A stretch of 64,000 nucleotides of DNA, taken from positions 1 to 64,000 of the forward strand of contig NZ_QUDO01000006.1 in assembly GCF_003477525.1 (NCBI RefSeq). The letters are read 5' to 3'. The position numbers and the translations under genes were made by a program. Origin of the DNA: Ruminococcus sp. AF41-9. Lineage in GTDB: Bacteria; Bacillota; Clostridia; Lachnospirales; Lachnospiraceae. The notes below the pieces were generated by a model that worked only from the letters and a program-made list of their open reading frames with translations, made no database searches and was not told where the DNA came from. This document shows positions 36,009 to 45,240 of the stretch, in pieces (within the stretch, counting starts at the first letter, position 1; each line of letters begins with the position of its first letter).

Positions 36009-36080
36009 AACAGCCCGGGAAAATATTGTATTTCGTGTGCATTTGCAGGGGTCTTAGATATTTTCCGGGCGTCCCTCCTC
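36009..36080. repeat. Short hairpin element, copy C (no core)
   Basis: A 70-base hairpin with arms CCCGGGAAAATAT / ATATTTTCCGGG. Its outer end GAGGAGGGACG (minus strand) equals the end of copy A, and its loop shares TGCATTTGCAGG-GTCTTAG with an inner arm of copy B. The conserved core of copies A and B is missing. It occupies part of the 406-base gap between the lactonase gene and hemL. Confidence 0.7.
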
Positions 36081-36106
36081 TTTTGATTTTACCTCAGCTC
36101 TCTTCC

Positions 36107-36150
36107 AAAAAAGGCCACTGTCCCTCCACGAAACAGCAGCCCCTTTTTCA
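36107..36150 (-). terminator. Probable terminator of the hem operon
   Basis: On the minus strand an imperfect stem GGCTGCTG / CAGTGGCC is preceded by AAAAAG and followed by TTTTTTGG, about 45 bases past the hemL stop codon. The stem has one mismatch and a possible wobble pair. Confidence 0.5.
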
Positions 36151-36194
36151 TTTATTTCAACTCATATATTCTGTTCCTTGCATAAATCCAAAAA

Positions 36195-37466
36195 TCAGAA
36201 ACACTTCCCAACAGCCTCAAGCGTCCTCTCAATCACTTCATCCGTATGCGCCGCCGAAAGGAACATAGCCTCAAACTGAGACGGTGCCAGATGAATCCCC
36301 TGAGCCAGCATTCCCTTAAAATACTCAGAAAACGCCTTAATATCCGCACTCTTCGCAGAAGTATAATCCACAACCTCCTGCTCCGTAAAGAACAGACTAC
36401 CCAGAGAAGCCACATGATTCACATGATAAGGAAGCCCCTTCTCAGCCAGAATCTTCTCCATTCCGCCATAAAGCTTCTCCCCCTTCTTCTCCAGCTCCGT
36501 ATAAACTTCCGGGTGCTCATACAGATACTTCAACTGCGTCAGCCCCGCAGCCATAGCGATCGGATTACCACTGAGCGTACCCGCCTGATAAACCTTACCA
36601 ACCGGAGAAACCAGCTCCATGATCTCCCTTCTTCCGCCATAAGCACCAACCGGCATACCTGCACCAATGATCTTACCATAAGTAACCAGATCCGGTGTCA
36701 CCCCGAAATACTCCGCAGCACCACCAAAAGCCAGACGGAAACCAGTAATAACCTCATCAAAGATCAGAAGCGCCCCAAACTCATCACAAAGCTTTCTCAG
36801 CCCTTCCAGAAATCCCTTCTTTGGAGGAACCACACCCATATTTGCACCAACGGCCTCAACAATAACCGCCGCAGTCTTGCCATCTGCCTGCTCCATCAGC
36901 GCACGCACACTGTCCAGATCATTATAAACCGCAGTCATCGTATCCTCTGTGCATCCCTTCGGAACACCCGCACTGTCCGGCACACCGCTCGTCATCACAC
37001 CAGATCCCGCACTTACCAGCATGGCATCACTGTGTCCATGATAACAGCCTGCAAACTTGATAATCTTATTCTTTCCCGTAAATCCTCTGGCAACACGGAC
37101 AGCACTCATAACCGCTTCCGTACCGGAATTGACCATACGCACCATATCCACATGCGGAATATGGTCACAGATAAACTCCGCCATCTCCACCTCGATCGCA
37201 GTGGCACATCCAAAACTCAGACCCTTTTCGCAGGCTTTCAGCACACTCTCTTTTACTTCCGGGAAATTATGTCCCAGGATCATCGGTCCCCAGGAATCGA
37301 TATAATCCACATACTCATTTCCCTCAACATCATAAATATAACATCCATCCGCACGGTCAATAAATCTCGGAGCCATCCCGATCGGACCATAAGCACGAAC
37401 CGGACTGTTCACACCACCCGGGATCACCTTCACTGCTCTGTCAAATAATTCCTCTGATAAACCCAT
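36195..37466 (-). CDS. hemL: Glutamate-1-semialdehyde 2,1-aminomutase
   Basis: A 423-residue PLP enzyme that turns glutamate-1-semialdehyde into 5-aminolevulinate in the C5 pathway. The PLP lysine is in TYGKIIGAGMPVGAYGG; the DEVITGFR strand and the N-terminal IPGGVNSPVRAYGPIG segment are typical. Its ATG overlaps the hemB stop codon (TAATG), a sign of translational coupling. It is the last gene of the hem operon. Codons end strongly in G or T. Confidence 0.97.
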   Translation of the reverse strand: MGLSEELFDRAVKVIPGGVNSPVRAYGPIGMAPRFIDRADGCYIYDVEGNEYVDYIDSWGPMILGHNFPEVKESVLKACEKGLSFGCATAIEVEMAEFICDHIPHVDMVRMVNSGTEAVMSAVRVARGFTGKNKIIKFAGCYHGHSDAMLVSAGSGVMTSGVPDSAGVPKGCTEDTMTAVYNDLDSVRALMEQADGKTAAVIVEAVGANMGVVPPKKGFLEGLRKLCDEFGALLIFDEVITGFRLAFGGAAEYFGVTPDLVTYGKIIGAGMPVGAYGGRREIMELVSPVGKVYQAGTLSGNPIAMAAGLTQLKYLYEHPEVYTELEKKGEKLYGGMEKILAEKGLPYHVNHVASLGSLFFTEQEVVDYTSAKSADIKAFSEYFKGMLAQGIHLAPSQFEAMFLSAAHTDEVIERTLEAVGKCF

Positions 37467-38449
37467 TATCCGATTCTCCCTTCATCCATGCATTTCGCAA
37501 GTTCTTTTGCATAATAAGTCAGATAAATCTGCGCACCTGCACGATAAGCACTGACTGCCATCTCACACATGATACGCTCTTCCTCGATCCATCCCATCTT
37601 TGCAGCAGCCTTCACCATCGCATACTCACCACTTACACTGTAAGTAGCAACCGGCACATTCACTGCCTTGGAAACCTCAGAAACCATATCCAGATAAGAC
37701 ATGGCAGGTTTCACCATAATAATATCAGCACCTTCCTCCACATCAGTCAGAGCCTCTTTCATACCCTCTCTTCTGTTGTGGAAATCCATCTGATAACTCT
37801 TTCTGTCACCAAAAGACGGAGCAGAACCTGCCGCATCACGGAATGGTCCGTAAAAAGCAGACGCATATTTTACTGCATAGGACATGATTGGTGCCTCATA
37901 ATGACCGTTCGCATCCAGAGCCTCACGGATCGCACGCACACGTCCGTCCATCATATCAGACGGAGCAACCATATCCGCACCTGCCTCCACATGAGAAACA
38001 GCAGTCTTTGCAAGCAGTTCCAGCGTGGCATCATTGTTCACATCATGACCGCAGAGCACTCCACAGTGTCCATGAGAAGTATACTCACACATACATACAT
38101 CTGTAATATAATACATATCCGGAAACTGCTTCTTCGCCTCTCTCAGAGCCTTCTGCACAATTCCGTTCGGGTCATACGCACCGCTTCCCACTTCATCTTT
38201 GTGATCCGGGATACCAAACAGCATCACATTATTTACCCCCGCCTTCTGCAGACGCTCCAGTTCAAACGGAAGACGGTCCACACTGTAACGGTACTGACCT
38301 TCCATAGACGGAATTTCCTCTTCAATTCCTGTTCCTTCTTTTACAAATAACGGATAGATAAGAGAAGACTTGTCCATTCTTGTCTCTCTTACCATCTTTC
38401 TTAAGTTTTCACTGCCTCTTAATCTTCTTGGTCTCTGAATTAAGTCCAT
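37466..38449 (-). CDS. hemB: Porphobilinogen synthase (delta-aminolevulinate dehydratase)
   Basis: A 327-residue enzyme that condenses two 5-aminolevulinates to porphobilinogen. The zinc-type cysteine cluster DVCMCEYTSHGHCG and the two Schiff-base lysines (SYAVKYAS and IIMVKPAMSYLD) are present. The ATG at 38449 gives the family start MDLIQRPRRLR; the longer frame adds 12 residues. It lies 29 bases after cobA-hemD and overlaps hemL by one base. Confidence 0.97.
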   Translation of the reverse strand: MDLIQRPRRLRGSENLRKMVRETRMDKSSLIYPLFVKEGTGIEEEIPSMEGQYRYSVDRLPFELERLQKAGVNNVMLFGIPDHKDEVGSGAYDPNGIVQKALREAKKQFPDMYYITDVCMCEYTSHGHCGVLCGHDVNNDATLELLAKTAVSHVEAGADMVAPSDMMDGRVRAIREALDANGHYEAPIMSYAVKYASAFYGPFRDAAGSAPSFGDRKSYQMDFHNRREGMKEALTDVEEGADIIMVKPAMSYLDMVSEVSKAVNVPVATYSVSGEYAMVKAAAKMGWIEEERIMCEMAVSAYRAGAQIYLTYYAKELAKCMDEGRIG

Positions 38450-38478
38450 ATCTTTCGCGCTCCTTTTATTTTGATTGA

Positions 38479-39987
38479 TCAACAATCTTCCTGTTTCATT
38501 TCTTCCACTAATTCAATCAGACTCTCGATGGTAGCCTTCTTCGCCATCCGTGTCTTCATCCCATATGCATCTGCCGCAGCTTTCGTCTGCTTTCCGATAC
38601 ATGCAGCTTTCACAGCCGTATAATCAAGCCCCGGAGTTCCCTCCACAAAACCTTTCACAGTAGAAGCACTGGTAAATACCACACAGTCTACACTTCCGGT
38701 CTCAAATTCTTTCTTCTCATCGATCAGTCTGCTCTTCTCATACTTCGTAGTGTAAGTTGCAACATCATCCACGTTCGCACCTGCCTGCTCCAGCAGCTCT
38801 GCCAGCTTCTGATTTCCTGCCGCCGCTCTCGGGATCAGGATCTTCTCATCCCCGTGAAGCTCTTTCGCAAGCTCTGCTCCCAGTGTATCTCCGTCATAGA
38901 CACTCGGTATAAAATCTGCAAACAGATGATGCTCTTTCAGTTTCTTCTTCGTGCCCTCACCGATCACTGCGATCTTTGCCTGTCCCAGACTGCGTACATC
39001 CATCTCTTTTCTGTCCATTTCCTCGAAAAAGATTTCCACGCCTGCCGGACTTGTAAAAATGATCCACTGATAAGTATCCAGATGTTCAAATACCTCATAC
39101 AACCTGCTGTTATCTTCTACCGGCACCGTACAGATAGATGGAAGTTCCAACACCTCCGCTCCCTTTTTCCGAAGCAGATCTGCGGTCTTTGAGATATGCT
39201 GACGCGGTCTGGTAACCAGCACCTTCCAACCTGCCAGCGGTAATTTCTCATACCACGCAAACTTCTCAGCCAGAGAACACACCTTTCCCACCACGATAAT
39301 GGCAGGCGTTTCAATCCCCTGTCTGTCCACTTCCACTTTCAGAGTACTGACTGTCGCCACCACCCGCTTCTGTCCCGCAGTTGTTCCCTTCTGAAGAACT
39401 GCTGCCGGCATATCCGGGTCCATTCCTCCATCCAGAAGTCCCTTACAGATATCCTCCAGTGCTGCAATTCCCATCAGAAACACCAGCGTACCCTTTGTCT
39501 GGGTAAGTGCCTTAAAATCAATATCATACTCCTGTCCTGCACGTTTATGCCCTGTAATAATATGCAGGGAAGAACAGAAATCTCTGTGTGTCACCGGAAT
39601 CCCGTTATAAGCCGGAACCGAAATCGGAGAAGTCACTCCCGGCACGATCTCATACGGAATCCCGTTTTCGGAAAGAAGCTCCAGCTCCTCGCCGCCCCGT
39701 CCGAAAAGAAACGGATCACCGCCTTTGAGTCTTACTACTTTATTTCCTTTCTGAGCTTCTTCCAGAAGAACCTTATTGATATCCTCCTGCACCATTGTAT
39801 GATGGCTTGCTCTTTTTCCCACATTGATCAGTCTTGCATGTTCCGGAATCCTTGCAAGAACTCCTTCCCCTACCAAGCTGTCATACACCACTACGTCTGC
39901 CTGCTGCAGAACCGCTTCGCCTTTTAATGTAAAAAGTCCGATATCTCCCGGTCCTGCACCAACCAGCCAAACTTTACCAACTGCCAT
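38479..39987 (-). CDS. cobA-hemD: Fused uroporphyrinogen-III C-methyltransferase / uroporphyrinogen-III synthase
   Basis: A 502-residue fusion. Residues about 1-240 are the SAM-dependent CobA/SUMT domain ([46 protein letters not shown]) that makes precorrin-2. Residues about 250-500 are HemD, which closes and inverts ring D to make uroporphyrinogen III. The fusion is common in Clostridia and links ring closure to methylation. Its start lies 64 bases inside the end of hemC, with a GAGAGGGAG ribosome site within hemC, so translation is probably coupled. Confidence 0.96.
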   Translation of the reverse strand: MAVGKVWLVGAGPGDIGLFTLKGEAVLQQADVVVYDSLVGEGVLARIPEHARLINVGKRASHHTMVQEDINKVLLEEAQKGNKVVRLKGGDPFLFGRGGEELELLSENGIPYEIVPGVTSPISVPAYNGIPVTHRDFCSSLHIITGHKRAGQEYDIDFKALTQTKGTLVFLMGIAALEDICKGLLDGGMDPDMPAAVLQKGTTAGQKRVVATVSTLKVEVDRQGIETPAIIVVGKVCSLAEKFAWYEKLPLAGWKVLVTRPRQHISKTADLLRKKGAEVLELPSICTVPVEDNSRLYEVFEHLDTYQWIIFTSPAGVEIFFEEMDRKEMDVRSLGQAKIAVIGEGTKKKLKEHHLFADFIPSVYDGDTLGAELAKELHGDEKILIPRAAAGNQKLAELLEQAGANVDDVATYTTKYEKSRLIDEKKEFETGSVDCVVFTSASTVKGFVEGTPGLDYTAVKAACIGKQTKAAADAYGMKTRMAKKATIESLIELVEEMKQEDC

Positions 39988-40901
39988 TTTTTATTCTCCC
40001 TCTCACAGCTTTCTTTCAACTGCTTTGCCAGATCCACGCCCAGCTTTACACCATCTGAAGCAGCGCCTCTGATCTGTCCTGTGAGCCATTTTCCATTCGT
40101 CTCACTGTAATATAAACCACGGATGAAAATTTCTTCTCCGTTCACCTCCGCATATGCTGCCACAGGAGAAGAACATCCACCGTCCAGATATTTCACATAG
40201 GCACGCTCCGCACTTCCTGCCAGCCATGCATCTCTGTCACAGTATCCATCCAGATAAGAATAATCCTGATCCTTCCGTCCCTGCACTGCCAGAATCCCCT
40301 GACCTGCTGCCGGGATCATTTCATCTGGTGTAAAATACCTGCTGATCCTCTTTTCCAGTCCCAGACGTTTCAGACCTGCTGCCGCCAGGATCAGTCCGGA
40401 ATATTCTCCCTCATCCAGCTTGCGCAGTCTTGTCTGCAGATTTCCACGAATACTCTTTACTTCCATCTCCGGATACAGTTTCTTTAACTGCAGCGTTCTT
40501 CTTAAGCTGGAACACCCCAGCGGCTTCTTCGGGTCCGGTTCTGTCACTCCTTCCGGAAGTACCAGTACATCCCTCGGATCTTCTCTCTTTGAAAACGCCA
40601 GCAGAGGAAGTTCTTCCGGAACCTCCATCGGCATATCTTTCAGACTGTGCACGGAAAGATTGCTTCTGCCATCCAGCAGAGCTCTGTCCAGTTCCTTTAC
40701 GAACAGACCCTTTCCTCCCACTTTATCAAGCGTACGGTCCAGAATGATATCTCCCGTTGTTTTCATGGTCAGAATCTCTACACTTATCTGCGGCTCATGA
40801 TTTCCCGCAGTACTTTTCTGTTCTATGTAACTCTTTACCATTTCGCTTTGCAGCACTGCCAGCTTGCTTTCTCTGCTGCCAATGATCACTTTCGTTGTCA
40901 T
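39924..40901 (-). CDS. hemC: Porphobilinogen deaminase (hydroxymethylbilane synthase)
   Basis: A 325-residue enzyme that links four porphobilinogens to hydroxymethylbilane. It has the N-terminal IIGSRESKLAVLQSEMV, the SVHSLKDMP region and the dipyrromethane-cofactor cysteine in LDGGCSSPVAAYAEV. Its start overlaps the sirC stop by 4 bases (ATGA), and its 3-prime end overlaps cobA-hemD by 64 bases, an unusually long overlap. Confidence 0.97.
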   Translation of the reverse strand: MTTKVIIGSRESKLAVLQSEMVKSYIEQKSTAGNHEPQISVEILTMKTTGDIILDRTLDKVGGKGLFVKELDRALLDGRSNLSVHSLKDMPMEVPEELPLLAFSKREDPRDVLVLPEGVTEPDPKKPLGCSSLRRTLQLKKLYPEMEVKSIRGNLQTRLRKLDEGEYSGLILAAAGLKRLGLEKRISRYFTPDEMIPAAGQGILAVQGRKDQDYSYLDGYCDRDAWLAGSAERAYVKYLDGGCSSPVAAYAEVNGEEIFIRGLYYSETNGKWLTGQIRGAASDGVKLGVDLAKQLKESCERENKKWQLVKFGWLVQDREISDFLH

Positions 40902-41377
40902 TCTTCATCCTCCTGTGCAATGCGCTCCAGCACCTTCTGGATTTCCTCGCGGATTTTCTTTGCTTTCTTATGGTCAAGACCACTCGCCGTAATTCCTACC
41001 ACAAACTCGTCCTGCATATAAATCCCCGGGAAATAAAAATCACACTGTTCTCTGTCACTTGCCACATTGACATAGATTCCCTGCTCTTTACAGATTCTGT
41101 GGATCTCATCATTCAGCTTCCAGTCATTGGTAGCTGCGATCACCATATACGCCATGGCAAAATCCGTACGCTTTACCGGTCTGGTAAGCAGTTCCACATA
41201 CCCCGTCTTCGCCAGTTCCATCATCTCTCTGGTCACTTTCGGCGCGATCACTCTGATATTTCTGGTAAAAGACAGCAGGGTCTTTACTCTGCGGGTGGCT
41301 ATCTTACCGCCTCCCACCACAACGATGTTCTTATCTGACAAATCGATGAACATCGGAAAAAAAGGCTTATTCTTCAT
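40898..41377 (-). CDS. Precorrin-2 dehydrogenase / sirohydrochlorin synthase (Met8/SirC-like)
   Basis: A 159-residue protein with an NAD-binding Rossmann fold (KNIVVVGGGKIATRRVKTLL) that oxidises precorrin-2 to sirohydrochlorin, and may also chelate iron. It matches the short SirC/YlnF type without the methyltransferase part; that part is supplied by cobA-hemD. The ATG at 41377 yields MKNKPFFPMFIDLSDK; a longer start at 41401 lies deeper in hemA. It overlaps hemA by 11 bases and hemC by 4, so it is tightly embedded in the hem operon. Confidence 0.92.
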   Translation of the reverse strand: MKNKPFFPMFIDLSDKNIVVVGGGKIATRRVKTLLSFTRNIRVIAPKVTREMMELAKTGYVELLTRPVKRTDFAMAYMVIAATNDWKLNDEIHRICKEQGIYVNVASDREQCDFYFPGIYMQDEFVVGITASGLDHKKAKKIREEIQKVLERIAQEDEE

Positions 41378-42596
41378 ATATTTTCTCCAGTCCTGCCACA
41401 CACTCCAGGAAGGCTTCCTGATTCAGACTGTCACGCAGACCAAAGATCAGCTTATTCACCACTTTTCCGGCTGCTGTATTGACTGCCTGCGTCAGATTTT
41501 CTCTGTCATCCTCTTCCATCGGAGTCTTCTTCAGTATTTTTGCAATTCTCAGATTCAGATCATGAACCGCTTCCTCTTTAATCTCCTGGATTCTCGGAAT
41601 CAGATCCCGTCCATCCAGCCATTGGAAAAACTCATCCATCTGTTCTCTTACAATAGCGCCTGCCGCTTCCAGATTCTTCTGAAATTCTGCCGGAATCTCC
41701 TTAATGCGGAAACTGTCCATATCATAAAGGGTGATTCCCTGAATTTTTCCAATCGATGGCTCAATATCCCTCGGAACTGCCAGATCGATCAGGATCAGAT
41801 CATTTTTAAGCTGAAGTTCCTGAAACAGTTCTTCTTTTAAAGTGAAATTCGGACTCGCAGTAGCACTGACCACCAGATCACACTGAGGAATATACTCCAT
41901 GCGTTCACCGTAATTGATCCGTTTGCATCCAAGCGGAATATCCACCACACCGCTTCTGTACTGACGGAGCGTCACAGTCACATCTGCCCCTGCTTCCCTC
42001 AAAGCCTGAGCTGCCACTTTTCCCATCTCACCGTTTCCAATGACCATACAGACTTTATCTTTCAGAGAGTATCCCTGTTCTGCAAGAAATCCGATCGCCT
42101 GATGGATCACAGACGGATTTCCGTGGGAAAAAGGAACCTCTGTCTTAATTCTTTTTCCTGCTGTGACAGCCATCCGGAATAAAACTTCCAGTACACCATC
42201 TGCCGCAAAATTCTCTCTCGCAAGATTCAGGGCATCTTTCACCTGTGTCAGAATCTGGTCTTCCCCGATGATCTGTGACTTCAGACCACTGGTCAGATAA
42301 AACAGATGCTCCACCGCTTCCTGATCCTTTCGCTCCACAAAATATTCTCTGTAAGAATCTTCGGTAATCCCTTTTAACTGGCAAAGACAGTCATAAAGAC
42401 AAACCTCCTCATCGTCATCCACGCTCGCCCAGATTTCCAGACGGTTGCAGGTAGACAGGATCACACATCCGTAGATTCCTTTCTGATTCTTTATTTTTTC
42501 CATGGCTTCCCCGGCATTCTTCTTCGTAAATGCAAAAAGTGCACGAATGTCCACCGATGCCATATTATGATCAATTCCAATCATGGAAATACTCAT
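41367..42596 (-). CDS. hemA: Glutamyl-tRNA reductase
   Basis: A 409-residue enzyme that reduces glutamyl-tRNA to glutamate-1-semialdehyde, the entry step of tetrapyrrole synthesis. The nucleophile is C50 in ILSTCNRLEIWA; the NADPH-binding MVIGNGEMGKVAAQAL region follows. It is the first gene of the operon hemA-sirC-hemC-cobA/hemD-hemB-hemL. A consensus promoter lies about 118 bases upstream; the leader between shows no clear riboswitch. Confidence 0.97.
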   Translation of the reverse strand: MSISMIGIDHNMASVDIRALFAFTKKNAGEAMEKIKNQKGIYGCVILSTCNRLEIWASVDDDEEVCLYDCLCQLKGITEDSYREYFVERKDQEAVEHLFYLTSGLKSQIIGEDQILTQVKDALNLARENFAADGVLEVLFRMAVTAGKRIKTEVPFSHGNPSVIHQAIGFLAEQGYSLKDKVCMVIGNGEMGKVAAQALREAGADVTVTLRQYRSGVVDIPLGCKRINYGERMEYIPQCDLVVSATASPNFTLKEELFQELQLKNDLILIDLAVPRDIEPSIGKIQGITLYDMDSFRIKEIPAEFQKNLEAAGAIVREQMDEFFQWLDGRDLIPRIQEIKEEAVHDLNLRIAKILKKTPMEEDDRENLTQAVNTAAGKVVNKLIFGLRDSLNQEAFLECVAGLEKIYEE

Positions 42597-42713
42597 AATT
42601 CCACTTCTCCTTCGTATCTCCTTTATTTCTCATCCATTTCCTTTCAAATAAACAGATTTTCAAAATCCACTTATCTGACAAGAAATTCAGCCAGCAAAAA
42701 TGCCGCCAGAAAT

Positions 42714-42742
42714 ATCATAATCATTTCCTGTTGACATGTCAA
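42714..42742 (-). promoter_or_regulatory. Sigma-A promoter of the hem operon
   Basis: On the minus strand a perfect TTGACA (42737-42742) and TATGAT (42714-42719) are spaced by 17 bases. The expected transcript has a leader of about 110 bases before hemA. No cobalamin or other known leader motif was seen in it. Confidence 0.82.
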
Positions 42743-42760
42743 TTACAAACATCCAAAAAG

Positions 42761-42806
42761 CGTCCGAAACGCATGCTGATCCCGCACACCTTTTCGGACG
42801 TTTTTT
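42761..42806. terminator. Terminator downstream of the radical SAM gene
   Basis: Stem CGTCCGAAA / TTTCGGACG with a 22-base loop, T-run on the plus side and CTTTTTGG on the minus side. It probably ends the transcript of the radical SAM gene and insulates the hem promoter. Confidence 0.8.
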
Positions 42807-42919
42807 CCTGAATGCTTATTTTATAATCTTTTATAATCTTTTTTTCTGATTCTTCCCTCTGCATTTTATGGAATGCACAATAACTTCTATCAATCAATAT
42901 GATCCATGCAGAATTTCCG

Positions 42920-43525
42920 TCACGGTGAATATTTTCTGACTCTTAACGGAATACCATTCTGTGCTGCTACGATTTTGCTCTGTTCTACTTTTTCCTCTCC
43001 GATCACATCTACAACTGTGAAACGGACATCATCGATATACTGTCTACAGTCTCTTGCAAATTTCAGCATTGCATCAAAAGATTTCTCACCATATGCAGGA
43101 CGGACAACTTCGTTATAGGAAGCTGCATCCGGCATATTCAGGCTGATGGATACGCTGTCCACTGCCTGACAGACTTCTTTTGCTGTAGAACGGTTATGGA
43201 TCAGGTCTGAAAGTCCATTCGTGTTCAGTCTGATCCTGAATGGATATCTTTCTCTCACATATTTGCTTACTGCGATCAGATTCTCAAGAGCCATGGTCGG
43301 TTCTCCGTATCCGCAGAAAACAACCTCATTGCAGTCTGTAAAATCAAATTCATCGATTGCTTTGTAAATCTCTTCCAGACTCGGTTCATGATCGAACCAG
43401 AGATTGGATGCCTCACCGATGGCATCTTCTGTATTTCTGATACAGAAGGTACATCTGCATGGACATTTGTTGGTAATGTTAAAATATACCTGATTTTTAT
43501 ATCTGTAAATGATATCTGTTGTCAT
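42920..43525 (-). CDS. Radical SAM protein of the TatD-associated family
   Basis: A 201-residue short radical SAM protein. The iron-sulfur cluster motif is C21-x3-C25-x2-C28 in NKCPCRCTFC, with a later GYGEPTM SAM-contact motif. It resembles the family usually encoded next to tatD, but no tatD is in the window. The protein stops soon after the core barrel, so it has no auxiliary cluster domain. The product is unknown. Downstream of vitamin B6-type genes on the same strand (43600-45115), with a gap of 74 bases. Confidence 0.82.
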   Translation of the reverse strand: MTTDIIYRYKNQVYFNITNKCPCRCTFCIRNTEDAIGEASNLWFDHEPSLEEIYKAIDEFDFTDCNEVVFCGYGEPTMALENLIAVSKYVRERYPFRIRLNTNGLSDLIHNRSTAKEVCQAVDSVSISLNMPDAASYNEVVRPAYGEKSFDAMLKFARDCRQYIDDVRFTVVDVIGEEKVEQSKIVAAQNGIPLRVRKYSP

Positions 43526-43599
43526 TTCATGTTCCTCTTTAATTTGTTCCTCTGTAATCTATGCCAGTCCTGAATCTGTTTCGCTGGCATCTGATATTT

Positions 43600-44139
43600 T
43601 TATTTCGCAATATTGGTCTTAAACCCAATCTTGTCAAGTGCGGTACCGATGATCACAAACATGATGGCACTTCCGCCTGACTGTACAACACTTCCGCTGA
43701 TGGATGTAAAGAAGGAAGCGGTAAATCCAAACATAATTCCCTCTGCCACATAATATCCGGTTGCAGAAATGATAAATGCAAGAAACAGTGCGATCACGTT
43801 TCTCTTAGTCACCAGTTTCGTTCCTTTGGAAGAAAACGGGAGACAGATCAGCATTTTAATGATCACAGTCGCCGGTGCCCATACCGGTGCAGTCAGAAGG
43901 TCAGCCAGACCTCCGCCGATAGCTCCTGCCGCGCACGCATAAGGAAGTGGCAGAAATGCTGCTGCAAGATAGATCATGGTGTCACCTAAATGAACATATC
44001 CTCCGTTCACACCTACCGGAATGTGAAAGATATAGGCAGTCATCAATGTGGTAAGAGCTGCCATTACCGCAGTTGCAGTAATCTTTTTTACTGTACTTGT
44101 ACTCTGTACATTCTGTTTCGTTGTTGTTACTTCTGACAT
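43600..44139 (-). CDS. ECF transporter S-component, possibly for vitamin B6
   Basis: A 179-residue membrane protein with about five to six helices and the ECF S-component type N-terminal segment ATAVMAALTTLMTAYIF, then GYVHLGDTMIYLAAAFLPLP. S-components capture vitamins and pair with shared EcfA/A-prime/T units, which are not encoded here. The next gene upstream encodes a pyridoxamine kinase, so a B6 vitamer is the most likely substrate (inference from context). The N-terminal 17 residues are polar and not part of the fold. Confidence 0.85.
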   Translation of the reverse strand: MSEVTTTKQNVQSTSTVKKITATAVMAALTTLMTAYIFHIPVGVNGGYVHLGDTMIYLAAAFLPLPYACAAGAIGGGLADLLTAPVWAPATVIIKMLICLPFSSKGTKLVTKRNVIALFLAFIISATGYYVAEGIMFGFTASFFTSISGSVVQSGGSAIMFVIIGTALDKIGFKTNIAK

Positions 44140-44254
44140 AAACTTTTTTCTCCTCGACTGTTGTAACCAGATTTGCCCAGACCTTACAGTGGGATAGACT
44201 GATACAGATATTTTCCTGATATTCTTTTCTTCACTGTCTGATCTGCAACACCAG

Positions 44255-45115
44255 TTACAGCATTTTTAAATATTTTTCAAAGCAGACACCGTCATTTCTA
44301 TCGGTCCCTTCCAGCACAGCATCATGAATGGCACCTGTCAGAAATGCAATGGCTTTCTGTACACATTCCTTCATGGAAATTCCCTTCACTATTCCTGCGC
44401 TGAGCACAGATGCAAACAGATCGCCGGTTCCGGAATAGCTGCCGCCTTCTTTGATGGAAAAATACCAGTCTGCTTCGTCTTTCTCTATTACAAGATTTCC
44501 CATCTTCACACTGCCGTCTTCACACAGAACATCCACTCCTGTAATCACAATCGACTCCAGTCTGAAATGGTGTGCCAGTTCTTTTCCAAGCTGCTCGATT
44601 TCTTTCAGCTCCTGTGACTCTCCCATATGGGAAAATGCCTCCATCCGTTCTCTCATTCCCTGTTCTCCATGCAGGAGAAGAAGTGCTTCTGTGAGATTTG
44701 GAGTGATCACCGTGGCCTGCTGCACCAGTGTACGCATCTTTTCACACAACTCTTCGGAATAAGTCCGGTAAACATTTCCCTGATCGCCCATCACAGGATC
44801 GATCAGGATATGCGTTTCCTTCGTGCAGAACATCTCCACAAATTTCAGTATCACATCCACCTGTCTGGCACCTGCCAGAAATCCGGTATAGACACCGTCC
44901 GGCTTAAAGTCCATCTTTTTCCATTCTTTCATGATCTCTTCCATATGGTCTGTGTAATCATCCCAGAAGTAAGAGCCATATCCGGTCTGATTACTCAGCA
45001 CTGCGGTAGGCAGCGGACAGGCCTGTACTCCCATGGCAGAGATCACGGGGATCGCCGCTGTCAGGGAACACTTTCCCATACCGGACAGATCATGAATGAC
45101 TGCGATTTTTTTCAA
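44255..45115 (-). CDS. Pyridoxamine/pyridoxal kinase
   Basis: A 286-residue ribokinase-fold enzyme (PdxK/PdxY-like, PfkB superfamily). It phosphorylates B6 vitamers for PLP formation. The N-terminal AVIHDLSGMGKCSLTAAIPV, the ITPNLTEALLL strand and the catalytic GTGD in GGSYSGTGDLFASVL are present. It is followed on the same strand by the ECF S-component gene, so uptake and trapping of the vitamin may be coupled. The 5-prime side has 359 bases of non-coding sequence with strong hairpins. Confidence 0.93.
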   Translation of the reverse strand: MKKIAVIHDLSGMGKCSLTAAIPVISAMGVQACPLPTAVLSNQTGYGSYFWDDYTDHMEEIMKEWKKMDFKPDGVYTGFLAGARQVDVILKFVEMFCTKETHILIDPVMGDQGNVYRTYSEELCEKMRTLVQQATVITPNLTEALLLLHGEQGMRERMEAFSHMGESQELKEIEQLGKELAHHFRLESIVITGVDVLCEDGSVKMGNLVIEKDEADWYFSIKEGGSYSGTGDLFASVLSAGIVKGISMKECVQKAIAFLTGAIHDAVLEGTDRNDGVCFEKYLKML

Positions 45116-45240
45116 TTATCAATACCTCTTTCTCATCTTCTTCATTTAATAAACTTTAATATAACACCCGATTACCCTGATGAATATATCCAGTTCTTTC
45201 ATTTTTTTAGAGGTCAGTTTTATGTCAGTTTTGTTTCAAC

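Noticed and set aside
36246..37448. 400-codon plus-strand open frame opposite hemL
   Set aside because: Composition is extremely Arg/Thr/Asn/His-rich, which follows from the G/T-ending codons of hemL on the other strand.
42597..42713. Riboswitch in the hemA leader
   Set aside because: The leader of about 110 bases has no recognisable aptamer core and no terminator hairpin between promoter and hemA.
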